Made by a program: the position numbers and the translations under genes | Shown here: positions 8,717-18,127 of the stretch, piece by piece | How the letters are laid out: each line of letters opens with the position of its first letter | Position numbering within the stretch: position 1 is the first letter of the stretch | DNA from: Monoplex corrugatus | Taxonomy: Eukaryota > Mollusca > Gastropoda > Littorinimorpha > Ranellidae | Direction of reading: 5' to 3' | NCBI GenBank assembly: GCA_030674185.1 | Contig: CM060312.1 | Coordinates: 67,861,737 to 67,925,736, forward strand | Length of the DNA: 64,000 bases | The notes under the pieces: generated by a model | The model's database searches: none | Seen by the model: only the letters and a program-made list of their open reading frames with translations | Told to the model about the DNA's origin: nothing

Positions 8717-11165
8717 AAAGAAGAAGGAAATGAAGAAGAAGAAAAGGCAGAGGAGAAGACGAGGAAGGAGAAGGAGGGGGAGGAGAAGAAGGAGGAGGGA
8801 AGAAGAAGAAGAAGAAGAAGACGAAGAAGAAGAAGACGAAGAAGAAGCAGAGGAGGAAGAAGAAGAAGACGAAGAAGAAGCAGAGGAGGAAGAAGAAGAA
8901 GACGAAGAAGAATCAGAGGAGGAAGAAGAAGAAGACGAAGAAGAAGAAGAAGAAGAGAAGAAGAAGAAGAAGAACTACTACTAGTAGTGGTAGTAGTAGT
9001 ATAATAGTAGTAGTAGTAGAAGAAGAAGAAGAAGAAGAAAGAGGAGGAGGAGGAGGAGGAAATGAAGAAGAATGCGAAGAAGAATGCGAAGAAGAATGCG
9101 AAGAAGAAGAATGCGAAGAATGCGAAGAAGAAAGCGAAGAAGAAGAATGCGAAGAAGAAGAATGCGAAGAATGCGAAGAAGAAAGCGAAGAAGAAGAATG
9201 CGAAGAAGAAGAATGCGAAGAAGAAGAATGCGAAGAATGCGAAGAAGAATGCGAAGAAGAAGAATGCGAAGAAGAAGAAGAATGCGAAGAAGAATGCGAA
9301 GAAGAAGAAGAATGCGAAGAAGAATGCGAAGAAGAAGAATGCGAAGAAGAAGAAGAATGCGAAGAAGAAGAATGCGAAGAAGAAGAAGAATGCGAAGAAG
9401 AAGAATGCGAAGAATGCGAAGAATGAGAAGAAGAAGAAGAAGAAGAAGAAGAAGAAGAAGAAGAAGAAGGAAGAAGAAGAAGAAGAAGAAGAAGAGAAGA
9501 AGAAGAAAAAGGCAGAGGAGAAGAAGAGGAAGGAGAAGGAGGGGGAGGAGGAGGAGAAGAAGGAGGAGGGAGAGAGAAGAAGAAGAAAAGAAGAAGAAGA
9601 AGAGAGAAGAAGAAGAAGAAGACGAAGAAGAAGCAGAGAAGGAAGAAGAAGAAGACGAAGAAGAAGAGAAGAAGAAGAAGAACTAGTAGTATAGTAGTTA
9701 GTAGTAGTAGTAGAGTAGAGTAGTAGTAGTAGTAGTAGTAGTATAGTAGTAGTATAGTAGAAGAAGACGAAGAAGAAGAAGAAAAAGAAGGAGGAGGAGG
9801 AAATGAAGAAGAAGAAGAAAAAGAATGCGAAGAAGAAGAATGCGAAGAAGAACGCGAAGAAGAAGAACGCGAAGAAGAAGAATGCGAGGAAGAAGAAGCG
9901 AAGAAGAATGCGAAAGAATGCAAAGAATGCGAAGAAGAAGAAGAAGAAGAATGCGAAGAAGAAGAATGCGAAGAATGCGAAGAAGAAGAATGCGAAGAAG
10001 AAGAAGAAGAAGAAGAAGAATGCGAAGAAAGAAGAATGCGAAGAAGAAGAAGAAGAAGAATGCGAAGAAGAAGAAGAAGAAGAAGAAGAAGAAGAAGAAT
10101 GCGAAGAAGAAGAAGAAGAATGCGAAGAAGAAGAATGCGAAGAAGAAGAATGCGAAGAATGCGAAGAATGCGAAGAAGAAGAAGAAGAAGAAGAAAAAAG
10201 AAGAAAGAAGAAGAAGAGAAGAAGAGAAGAAGAGAGAAGAAGAAGAAGAAGAAGAGAAGAAGAAAGAAGAAGAAAGAAGAAGAAGAAGAAGAAGAAGAAG
10301 AAGAAAAGAAGAAGAAGAAGAAAAAGAAGACGAAGAAGAAGCAGAGGAGGAAGAAGAAGAAGAAGAATGCGAAGAAGAAGAATGCGAAGAATGCGAAGAA
10401 GAAGAATGCGAAGAATGCGAAGAAGAAGAATGCGAAGAATGCGAAGAATGCAAGAAAAAGAAGAATGCGAAGAAGAAGAAGAAGAAGAAGAAGAAGAATG
10501 CGAAGAAGAAGAATGCGAAGAATGCGAAAGAATGCGAAGAAGAAGAAGGAAGAAGAAGAAGAAGAAGAAGAAGAAGAAGAAGAAGAAGAAGAAGAAGAAG
10601 AAGAAGAAGAAGAAGAAGAAGAAGAAGAAGAGAAGAAGAAGAAGAAGAAGAAGAGAAGAAGAAGAAGAAGAAGAAGAAGAAAAAGAAGACGAAGAAGAAG
10701 CAGAGGAGGAAGAAGAAGAAGAAGAATGCGAAGAAGAAGAATGCGAAGAATGCGAAGAAGAAGAATGCGAAGAATGCGAAGAATGCAAAGAAAAAGAAGA
10801 ATGCGAAGAAGAAGAAGAAGAAGAAGAAGAAGAATGCGAAGAAGAAGAATGCGAAGGAATGCGAAGAGAAGAAGAAGAAGAAAGAAGAAGAAGAAGAAGA
10901 AGAAGAAGAAGGAAGAAGAAGAAGAAAAGAAGAAAGAAGAAGAAGAAAGAAGAAAGAAGAAGAAGAAGAAAGAATGCGAAGAATGCGAAGAAGAAGAAGA
11001 AGAATGCGAAGAATGCGAAGAATAAAGAAGAGAGAAGAAGAAGAAGAAGAAGAAGAAGACGAAGAAGAAGACGAAGACGAAGACAAAGAAGGGAAGAAGA
11101 TGAAGAAGAAGAAGAAGAAGGAGAAGAAGAAGAAGAAGAAGAAGAAGAGGAAGAAACACCCCAGG
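8646..11165. repeat. ~2.5 kb polypurine array with TGCGAAGAA units
   Basis: After the (ATT)n tail of LINE copy 1 the sequence passes through AGT repeats into GAA, GGA and GAAGAATGC units. Pyrimidines on the plus strand come mainly from TGC and GAC interruptions. Larger blocks are themselves duplicated: about 10320-10540 against 10680-10870, and about 8745-8965 against 9500-9680. Predicted 200-970 codon Glu/Lys/Arg or Phe/Ser/Leu ORFs are not genes. Confidence 0.95.
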
Positions 11166-11276
11166 ACAGGAAATACAGTACGAGTAAAATGACAGTGAAG
11201 AAAGAGATTTTTCTTGCCTCTGACAAGTCGCGTACGCTTATTTCGCCAACACTTTTCCTTGAAACTTTTCGCCTGC

Positions 11277-11278
<2 letters not shown>

Positions 11279-11346
<68 letters not shown>

Positions 11347-11379
11347 TGTGTGTGTGTGTGCGTGATGTGTGTGTGTGTG

Positions 11380-11452
<73 letters not shown>

Positions 11453-11534
11453 CAAAAGTGCACAGAAAGATCCACACTTGAAGTTTTTTTTTTTTGTAAT
11501 GTGAAACATAAACTCTGTTGCACTTATTACTAAA

Positions 11535-11561
<27 letters not shown>
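11279..11561. repeat. (TG)n and (CA)n microsatellites
   Basis: An almost uninterrupted TG array spans 11279-11451. A CA array at 11535-11561 directly precedes the readable start of LINE ORF1. Confidence 0.95.
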
Positions 11562-11566
<5 letters not shown>

Positions 11567-12839
11567 TACGAGAACGAGAAGAGGCCGCCTTGCCCAAACG
11601 AAACAAGAAGACGCATCAGAGGGCAAGGCTGATGGAGAGAAACTATCGGCGAGCGACACGGGAGCAGACACGCAAAAGGACCCGCAATCGACAGTGGCCG
11701 AGTCTGACGCTACATCTGGTGCACCGTCTACGGTTTCCACTGACACGCAGAGTGGGACAACCTGCACAGCGCCTCTTCCCAGCACGGCGGACTGCGTGAG
11801 TACGTCAGAACTCAAAAACATCATACTGGCTCTGCGGGACCAAGTCAATTCTTTGGAAAAGACTGTCCTTGCACTTCTCACAACCCAGCAAAAACAGAAC
11901 ATCACCATGACAACCCGTAACTGTCACACACAGACGGATCTCCATGCTACACATCCCACATATGCAGACGTTTTGAAACAAAACCATACAAGCAAGCAGG
12001 ACGACAAACAGGCTCGAAACCTCAAGGCACCAAACCCCAGCAGCAAAAATAAACAGCAAGCAACAAAAGTACCTGAAAAGAAAAGAAAATACAAGAAAGA
12101 ACAACGTCATGACGTCACACAAGCTAAAGACGTCATTTTACATCCGAACCATACAACATCACGCTCTGAAGATAGGCCTATTCCAAAACAAGATAAAAAG
12201 CACCATGATCTTCCGTATGTTATCACTGTCCACGACTCTGTGTTGAGAGGTGTCAACTCGAGAAGACTGGGGCGATCTTACGGTTTCGAAGGAGACTCGT
12301 GCCCTGTGACCGCCCCTCATGACATTCAAAGCTCATTAGACATGGCCCTTTCCAAATGTGACGATACTGCAGACTGTTTTGTTTTTCATTGTGGCGTGCA
12401 TGATTTGAACAGCAAAGATCTCGCTGCAACAACTAAACATCTCGCTTCAGGCATAAAACAAATAGCACAAGAACATCCTAATTCAAAATTAGTCGTTAGT
12501 AAGGTTGCCCCTGTACGGCAGGCCCGAATGGAGGTTCAACGAAATCTGTTCAACGCTTTACTATCTGCTGAACTTGTTGATATGAAAAATATTTCTTTAG
12601 TATCACATGAGAACCTTCGTACCACACAACAATTTCTAAAAGATGACATTCACCCCACCACCAGAGGAAGCAGCATCATTGCAGGAAATCTTGGAAGACA
12701 CATTCGAGACCTCTTTTGGGAGACTCCAAGGAGAACAGCAAGATCAAGATCAGCACAGCTACATCCTTCCAGATTCTCCAGAGGACGGTACCACCTTTTC
12801 GACAACTACGTACCATGGTGGCCGTATAATATGTTTTGA
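11562..12839 (+). CDS. LINE ORF1 with SGNH/esterase-like domain, 5' partial
   Basis: The N-terminal part is polar and Ser/Thr/Lys-rich, with a short possible coiled-coil (LKNIILALRDQVNSLEK) and a basic stretch (KKRKYKKEQR). The C-terminal half resembles the esterase-type ORF1 of some LINEs: a Ser block VHDSVLRG (GDS in the family), FHCGVHDL (GxND in the family) and DDIHPTTRG (the Asp-x-x-His block). The protein ends in a basic tail. ORF1 proteins of this type are thought to act as RNA chaperone or membrane/lipid-associated factors in retrotransposition. The frame is open from about 11505 through the CA array without an ATG; a GTG at 11694 is not a credible start. I therefore treat it as truncated at its N-terminus. 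Confidence 0.75.
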
Positions 12840-13249
12840 TATAACAGTATTACATATACAATTCTTGACGTTCATGTCACAGGACTTTTTCTGCGTCATC
12901 TCTGACATTTCTTCTGCTGAAAGTATACAATAACCAGGTTTTAGTCCGACTATCAAGACTCAGTCAGACTATACACTCTGTACATTTGAAGACGTGTATG
13001 CTATTATTTTGATTATTGGTTATTTGTTATTCATTGTAATCTAATATCTCCTCAATAAGTTATTTATACGTTGACTATATAATTTTCTTTTCATCGTTTT
13101 GCTACAATTTTGTTATCTTTACTTCGTAGTCTAAGTAATTGCGTAATTTTCTTTCTGTCCATCTCTCCTGTACACAGAAAGTCAAAGTTTTCATTATTAT
13201 CGTCCATAAATAAAGTCAATAGAAAGTTGGAGATAAACCAGTATCAGTA
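12840..13249 (+). other. Long spacer between LINE ORF1 and ORF2
   Basis: The 410 bp between the stop of ORF1 and the ATG of ORF2 are AT-rich and closed in all frames. Many LINE ORFs overlap or nearly touch, so this spacing is unusual. How ORF2 would be translated is not evident from the sequence. Confidence 0.6.
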
Positions 13250-16200
13250 ATGCGACAACAATCCCAAGTCAAGTTTTTGCAATGGAATTGTAGATCCCTT
13301 TCCACCAATTCGGCATACTTAGAGCATTTCCTGACATCAAATAGATGTGAAGTTTTGATTCTGCAGTCGATGAATGTTGTCGCAACCAAGCTTCCCAATT
13401 TCCCCAATTATTACTATCCTCCAGTCTATGAATGTGGGAATCACGGGAAGAAGGTATCCACCGCGATATATATACTCAAAGACTTACAATACTGCTTACT
13501 TACTTCCCCAGTTTTGAAATCAAGCGACGATTTGCACGCTTGTGCTGCCACTGTCCAATTAAGCAATTCTTTAAACATCAACGTTTTGTCAGTCTACCTG
13601 CCAACAGGTCCAAATGACCACAACACAGAATGGCTGCGCACAATCCAAGATCAGCAGCGTGGTAAATGGCTAATAGGTGGAGACTTTAATTCCCACTCCC
13701 CATTTTGGGAAAAGAACTGTTCTACTGTTACAAGCAATCGTTTGGTAGAAAATATCGTTGATAGTTCGCTTTACCTTCTAAATGATGGTAGTGTCACTAG
13801 GATCCCTGATGTCTCCAAACACAGGGCGACAGCCATCGATTTGTCTCTGATATCACCAGAATTAGCACCATCCTGTACCTGGGAAACTCACAGAGACACT
13901 TTGGGAAGCGATCATCTACCTATCATCATAACCATAACTGACAAAAACATCAGGATGAAAGACAGCTCTCCTGATATTATTCCAAAATATAATTACAAGC
14001 GTGCAGACTGGTCCTTATTTCGAACTACTCTTGCTAATCAGGATTACAGACATTATGAAAGTGAAAATGTAGACATTATGTTTTCTAAATTCCAAGAGTC
14101 AATTCTAGCCGCTGCAGACATATCAATTCCGAAACTCAAAACTTCTAGATCGAATAATCGATTGGGTAATGTTTGGTGGACAGAGGCATGTGAGAAAGCA
14201 GTTCAATATAAAAGGGAGAAATTCAAAATCTACATCAAAAGCCGGAAACCTGAAGATCATGTGGAAATGAAAAAAGCTAACATCCAATGTAACAAAACCA
14301 TCGCTGAAGCAAAGAAAGATTATTGGGCATCATTCTGCACAAAACAAATTTCAGATTTCAAAGATTTTCATAAAGTCTGGACGAAAATGAATCAAATGAA
14401 GAATGGAACCAACCTACAAAGGTGTCCGATAATAATAGAAACATGTAACACATTTCCTTCAGACATGGACAAAGCAGAAACTTTTGTGGAATTATTTGCT
14501 AAAAACAGTAAAGTTGAAGGTTTATCTTCAGACTGCAAACATCACAGAGAAATGGAAGATAACAACCCAATCTACACTGATCCAATACCTCAGAATGATC
14601 TCTGGTTTAATTCTCCAATCACCTTAGAAGAGCTAAAAAACACAATACTGTCTCTACACAACAAAACGAGTTCGGTAGGTGTTGATGCAGTTTCGACTGA
14701 AATGATTAAACATCTCCCTGAAAACTATCTTATTTTCCTACACAAAATTCTGCAGAAATGCTGGGTTAACGGAACTGTACCACAAATCTGGCAAAAGTCT
14801 ATAGTTATACCGATATTAAAAGCAGGAAAATCGAAAACTGATAAAAACAGTTACAGACCCATTGCTTTGACGTCCCACACGAGCAAACTAATGGAAAGAT
14901 TGATCTTAAACAGACTTTTACACTACTGTGATAAAAATAATGTTATTCCGGTAAACCAGGCGGGTTTTAGAAAAGGGAGATCTGCAGTTGAACACCTGGT
15001 TAAACTTACAACTCAGATCAAACAACAGTTTGCCCGCAGAAAAAGTGTTTTAGCTACTTTCTTTGATGTAAAAAAAGCTTACGATCAAGTTTGGCATAAA
15101 CGTCTATTGTTCAAGCTAAAATCTGTTGGTTTATCTGGTAATATGTACAATTACATTAAATCTTTTTTAGCTAATAGAACAATACGGGCTAGAGTGGGAG
15201 CTAGTTATTCTACTTCACGATGCCTTGACATGGGGATTCCACAAGGTTCAGTGATAGCACCTATTTTGTTTAATATCCTTATACAGGATCTTCCTAAAGC
15301 TCTTTCAAATCGTGTTGTTTTAGTACAGTATGCTGATGATATATGTACTTGGATGAATATCACTTTAAAAAAGACAACTCCACAGAGAACACGGAATTAC
15401 ATCAGGAAGTTGTATCAAATTGATCTTGATAACCTTGGAAACTATATGTTAGAAAATGGTCTGTCATTGTCGGCAGAAAAAACTAACATGATGCTGTTTG
15501 ATCCTGGTGGTAACTCAAATAACTTACCTACTTTCAAATTGCTTGGTGAAGTGTTAAATTACAAACAGGTCGTAAAATTTCTGGGAGTTTACATCACGTC
15601 GAAATTAAGCTGGAATATCCATTTTGATTATATTTTAACAAAAGCACGAAAAACCTTAAATTTTCTAAAGATAATAAGCAAATTACCCTGGGGAATGGAT
15701 ACAAATATACTGATTCATCTGGCAACAGCGCTGGTCAGGTCTAAATTATCCTACGCGCAAGAAATTTTTTTCAATGCACCTAAATATTTACTAAAAAAGA
15801 TTCAGAACTTGGACTGCAAAAGTCTTAAAATTGCACTAGGTGTACCAACTCATGCTTCTACTCTGGTAACGTACAAAGCTGCTGGAATTCTACCTCTAAA
15901 CAACCATCGTGAGCTAGCTACAGCAAAGTTTGCAATTAGAACTACTTCACAAGCGAATAATTTTGTGAGCAAAGAAATTAAAATCAGGTCTGATATTGAC
16001 TTTCCAAAACGAGCAAAATACATTTCATCACAAATTACAACCGCAACTTACATATCTGACCTGATCAAACAATCCAGCATAACTATGGATGAAATAGCCA
16101 AAAAACCAATGTTAACGCCTATCCCTACATGGGAAATGCTAAAGGCCACGTTTGATCTCGATTATGCAGACGTTAAAAAAGATGATAATGTCAACATTAC

Positions 16201-17089
16201 GCTATCCACAGTTTGTGAACACATCGATGAAAAGTACCGTACCCACCTCCACATTTTTACCGATGGGTCAGTCTTAGCAAATCAGAGCGCTGGAGCAGCG
16301 TTTTATGTTCCAGAATTTAACATTAAAAAGTCTTTTTTCATTGGGACAAATGTATCTATATATACAGCAGAACTGGTCGCTGTTGTTCAAGCGTTGCATT
16401 ATTTAATAAGCCTTCGGCCTGTGTCTTTCAAAGTAGTTCTCTTTGTTGATTCAAAATCTGTATTATATGCCTTACAGTCTTTTGATACAGACACAAGACC
16501 TGATTTAATAATTGAGGCAAATCATCTAATACACTGTTTAAAGATAAATGGCTCGGAAATCAGTTTATGCTGGGTGCCTTCTCACGTTGGTCTTCAAGGC
16601 AACAACGTAGTTGACAGAGCAGCTAAATCCGGTGCACTCAATTCTGAAAATTCCATAGAATTACATGTTAACACCTCGGTAAATGAAGCTTACAACTCGC
16701 TAGAATTAGCATCATGGATTCGATTTCATGAACATTTAAATGAAAAATTTGTGTCCCAAAAAAGAATCAAACTTTCAGTTCAAAATATCTGTAAAAAAAT
16801 TCAGTATTCTTCGTTATATCATTTGAGATCAATTGTTACCACATATTTTCGTATTCAAATGAACGCTTTGAAAACTAAATATTGTAAAAACGTTTTATGT
16901 ATTTGCGGTGAACAATTCACATTGTATCACTGTTTGTTTTACTGCAGAAAGCTTCGTTATTTCTTACCAAAGATATTTACACAAGGAAACTATCTTGAAA
17001 AGCATTTTAAAGAAGTAATATCAGATCAAGTTCTGTTAGTTAAAATTTCAGAATCATTGGTTCACAGTCCTGTTAATGCGTTACTTTAA
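13250..17089 (+). CDS. LINE ORF2: endonuclease, reverse transcriptase and RNase H
   Basis: The 1279-residue frame is uninterrupted. The N-terminal 225 residues form an APE-type endonuclease (QWNCRS, GGDFNSHSPFW, GSDHLPI). The RT follows with YRPIALTSHTSKLMERLIL, GFRKGRSAVEHLV, FFDVKKAYDQVWH, GIPQGSVIAPILFN and the catalytic VQYADD. RNase H shows all four acidic positions: IFTDGS, YTAELVAV, FVDSKSV and the final Asp in NNVVDRAAK. A C-terminal knuckle reads CICGEQFTLYHCLFYC. One catalytic oddity stands out: where the endonuclease normally has a metal-binding Glu (LQET), this copy has LQSM. This copy may be RT-competent but endonuclease-impaired. Start chosen at the ATG 10 codons before the QWNCRS strand. 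Confidence 0.92.
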   Translation: MRQQSQVKFLQWNCRSLSTNSAYLEHFLTSNRCEVLILQSMNVVATKLPNFPNYYYPPVYECGNHGKKVSTAIYILKDLQYCLLTSPVLKSSDDLHACAATVQLSNSLNINVLSVYLPTGPNDHNTEWLRTIQDQQRGKWLIGGDFNSHSPFWEKNCSTVTSNRLVENIVDSSLYLLNDGSVTRIPDVSKHRATAIDLSLISPELAPSCTWETHRDTLGSDHLPIIITITDKNIRMKDSSPDIIPKYNYKRADWSLFRTTLANQDYRHYESENVDIMFSKFQESILAAADISIPKLKTSRSNNRLGNVWWTEACEKAVQYKREKFKIYIKSRKPEDHVEMKKANIQCNKTIAEAKKDYWASFCTKQISDFKDFHKVWTKMNQMKNGTNLQRCPIIIETCNTFPSDMDKAETFVELFAKNSKVEGLSSDCKHHREMEDNNPIYTDPIPQNDLWFNSPITLEELKNTILSLHNKTSSVGVDAVSTEMIKHLPENYLIFLHKILQKCWVNGTVPQIWQKSIVIPILKAGKSKTDKNSYRPIALTSHTSKLMERLILNRLLHYCDKNNVIPVNQAGFRKGRSAVEHLVKLTTQIKQQFARRKSVLATFFDVKKAYDQVWHKRLLFKLKSVGLSGNMYNYIKSFLANRTIRARVGASYSTSRCLDMGIPQGSVIAPILFNILIQDLPKALSNRVVLVQYADDICTWMNITLKKTTPQRTRNYIRKLYQIDLDNLGNYMLENGLSLSAEKTNMMLFDPGGNSNNLPTFKLLGEVLNYKQVVKFLGVYITSKLSWNIHFDYILTKARKTLNFLKIISKLPWGMDTNILIHLATALVRSKLSYAQEIFFNAPKYLLKKIQNLDCKSLKIALGVPTHASTLVTYKAAGILPLNNHRELATAKFAIRTTSQANNFVSKEIKIRSDIDFPKRAKYISSQITTATYISDLIKQSSITMDEIAKKPMLTPIPTWEMLKATFDLDYADVKKDDNVNITLSTVCEHIDEKYRTHLHIFTDGSVLANQSAGAAFYVPEFNIKKSFFIGTNVSIYTAELVAVVQALHYLISLRPVSFKVVLFVDSKSVLYALQSFDTDTRPDLIIEANHLIHCLKINGSEISLCWVPSHVGLQGNNVVDRAAKSGALNSENSIELHVNTSVNEAYNSLELASWIRFHEHLNEKFVSQKRIKLSVQNICKKIQYSSLYHLRSIVTTYFRIQMNALKTKYCKNVLCICGEQFTLYHCLFYCRKLRYFLPKIFTQGNYLEKHFKEVISDQVLLVKISESLVHSPVNALL

Positions 17090-17390
17090 GGTTATTATTT
17101 TAATTATTATTATTTTATTTTGTTTTGTTTCGTTTTTTATGACGATGTTTTCTTTTACATTTAATGTTAGCGTTGTTCTAGTTTCATTTCTCTGTTCATC
17201 CATATCCTTTTTCTAAAAACCTTGCCGATTCCTTTTAATTTTTTTTTTCCCGTCTCTTACTCTGTTCCCCTCTGTCCCCTCTCCTCCCCCCCCCCCCCTC
17301 CCCCCCCCCCCAAAAAAAAAAAATCATCCTCCATGCCATTTTTACCCGTCTAATATCACTTATAGTGAAAAGACGTTAAATCAAGGAACG

Positions 17391-17434
<44 letters not shown>

Positions 17435-17549
17435 TGCACACTGTCTCTCTCTCTCTCAGTTTGTCTTTTTGTATGTGAGTGTGTCTGTGCGCACGCGTGC
17501 GCGCGCGTGTGTGCGTGTGTGTGTGTGTGTGTTTTCGTAAGTGTGTTTG
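17090..17549. repeat. LINE 3' UTR, AC tail and flanking microsatellites
   Basis: The 3' UTR carries poly-C and poly-A runs near 17288-17322. It then ends in AC units at 17393-17431, followed by TC and TG/GC arrays to about 17530. Nothing else is recognised. Confidence 0.75.
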
Positions 17550-17911
17550 TGTACTAGAAATTTCCTCATCTCTGTCACTCTGTTTCTGCCCTGCTCGTTT
17601 GCTTTCTGTCATTTCTTTCTATCATTTTCTGGCTTGCTGGTCCATTCAAATGTATGTGTTCATGTGTTCGATAAACCCATAAAACCTTACATAGGCCTAC
17701 TTTGTATCAGGATTGACAGTTGGAAGTGTGACGTGCAGAAACAATTTAGATAATTCAGGCAAGTTTTTATGATATTACGGTGTAGAATAAGATAACTACG
17801 GTGTACTTCGTCATGTTTATGTTTGCATTTGTATTTAGGTTTGTTTGTTTTCCCTCCCCCTCCCCATTGATGATAAATTGGACAGAATGGTTAAAGTCAG
17901 GGGTATATCCC
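17550..17911 (+). repeat. Interspersed repeat A, 5' part (host of nested insertions)
   Basis: The sequence is similar to 43950-44472 and 46545-47252. Shared landmarks are AGAAATTTCCTC, TTGCTGGTCCATTC, AGGATTGACAGTTGG, and AAATTGGACAGAATGGTT. It breaks off at GTCAGGGGTATATCCC (17896-17911), exactly where a LINE begins. The continuation appears at 21777. No coding capacity is seen. Confidence 0.8.
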
Positions 17912-18127
17912 GAATCTCAACCTGCATACCTGACTTGTGTTGTTCCACAATGATCTGTCCTTGGCCCTGTTCTTTTCACTCTTTACACCTCCCCCCTCCC
18001 CTGTCCACCATCATCAACTTCCACTCTATAAAACACCACTTCTATGCTGATGACACCCAACTTCAAGACAGTGACTCACCTGACAATGTGCAACACCTCT
18101 TGACTCGTACCACTGACTGTTTACTCA
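17912..18127 (+). mobile_element. CR1/L2-like LINE (copy 2), left piece
   Basis: This encodes RT residues around FYADDTQLQDSDSPDNV. The matching region of copy 3 (34974-36386, minus) continues with YSDIKNWMTHN, which here reappears only at 21100, so the LINE has been split by an insertion. GGTGTTCC and the preceding RT block are degraded by small indels. Confidence 0.85.

Larger units (their letters stand above)
11562..17395 (+). mobile_element. RNase H-bearing non-LTR retrotransposon (I/Jockey group), 5'-truncated
   Basis: The element has ORF1, a 410-bp gap, ORF2 (endonuclease, reverse transcriptase, RNase H, Cys/His knuckle), a 3' UTR ending GACGTTAAATCAAGGAACGA, and a tail of AC units. 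RNase H after RT places it in the broad I/Jockey group; the clade is not fixed. The 5' end is lost at the CA microsatellite, as ORF1 has no in-frame ATG near its start. A clear target-site duplication cannot be seen because both ends abut CA repeats. ORF2 is intact, suggesting a young copy. Confidence 0.85.

Noticed and set aside
11694..11696. Start codon for LINE ORF1
   Set aside because: It is a GTG in a eukaryotic element; the same frame is open upstream through a CA array, so the true N-terminus is missing.
8611..11908. ORFs of 200-970 codons made of Glu/Lys/Arg or Phe/Ser/Leu
   Set aside because: They are translations of GAA/TTC-type repeats in every frame and have no non-repetitive core.
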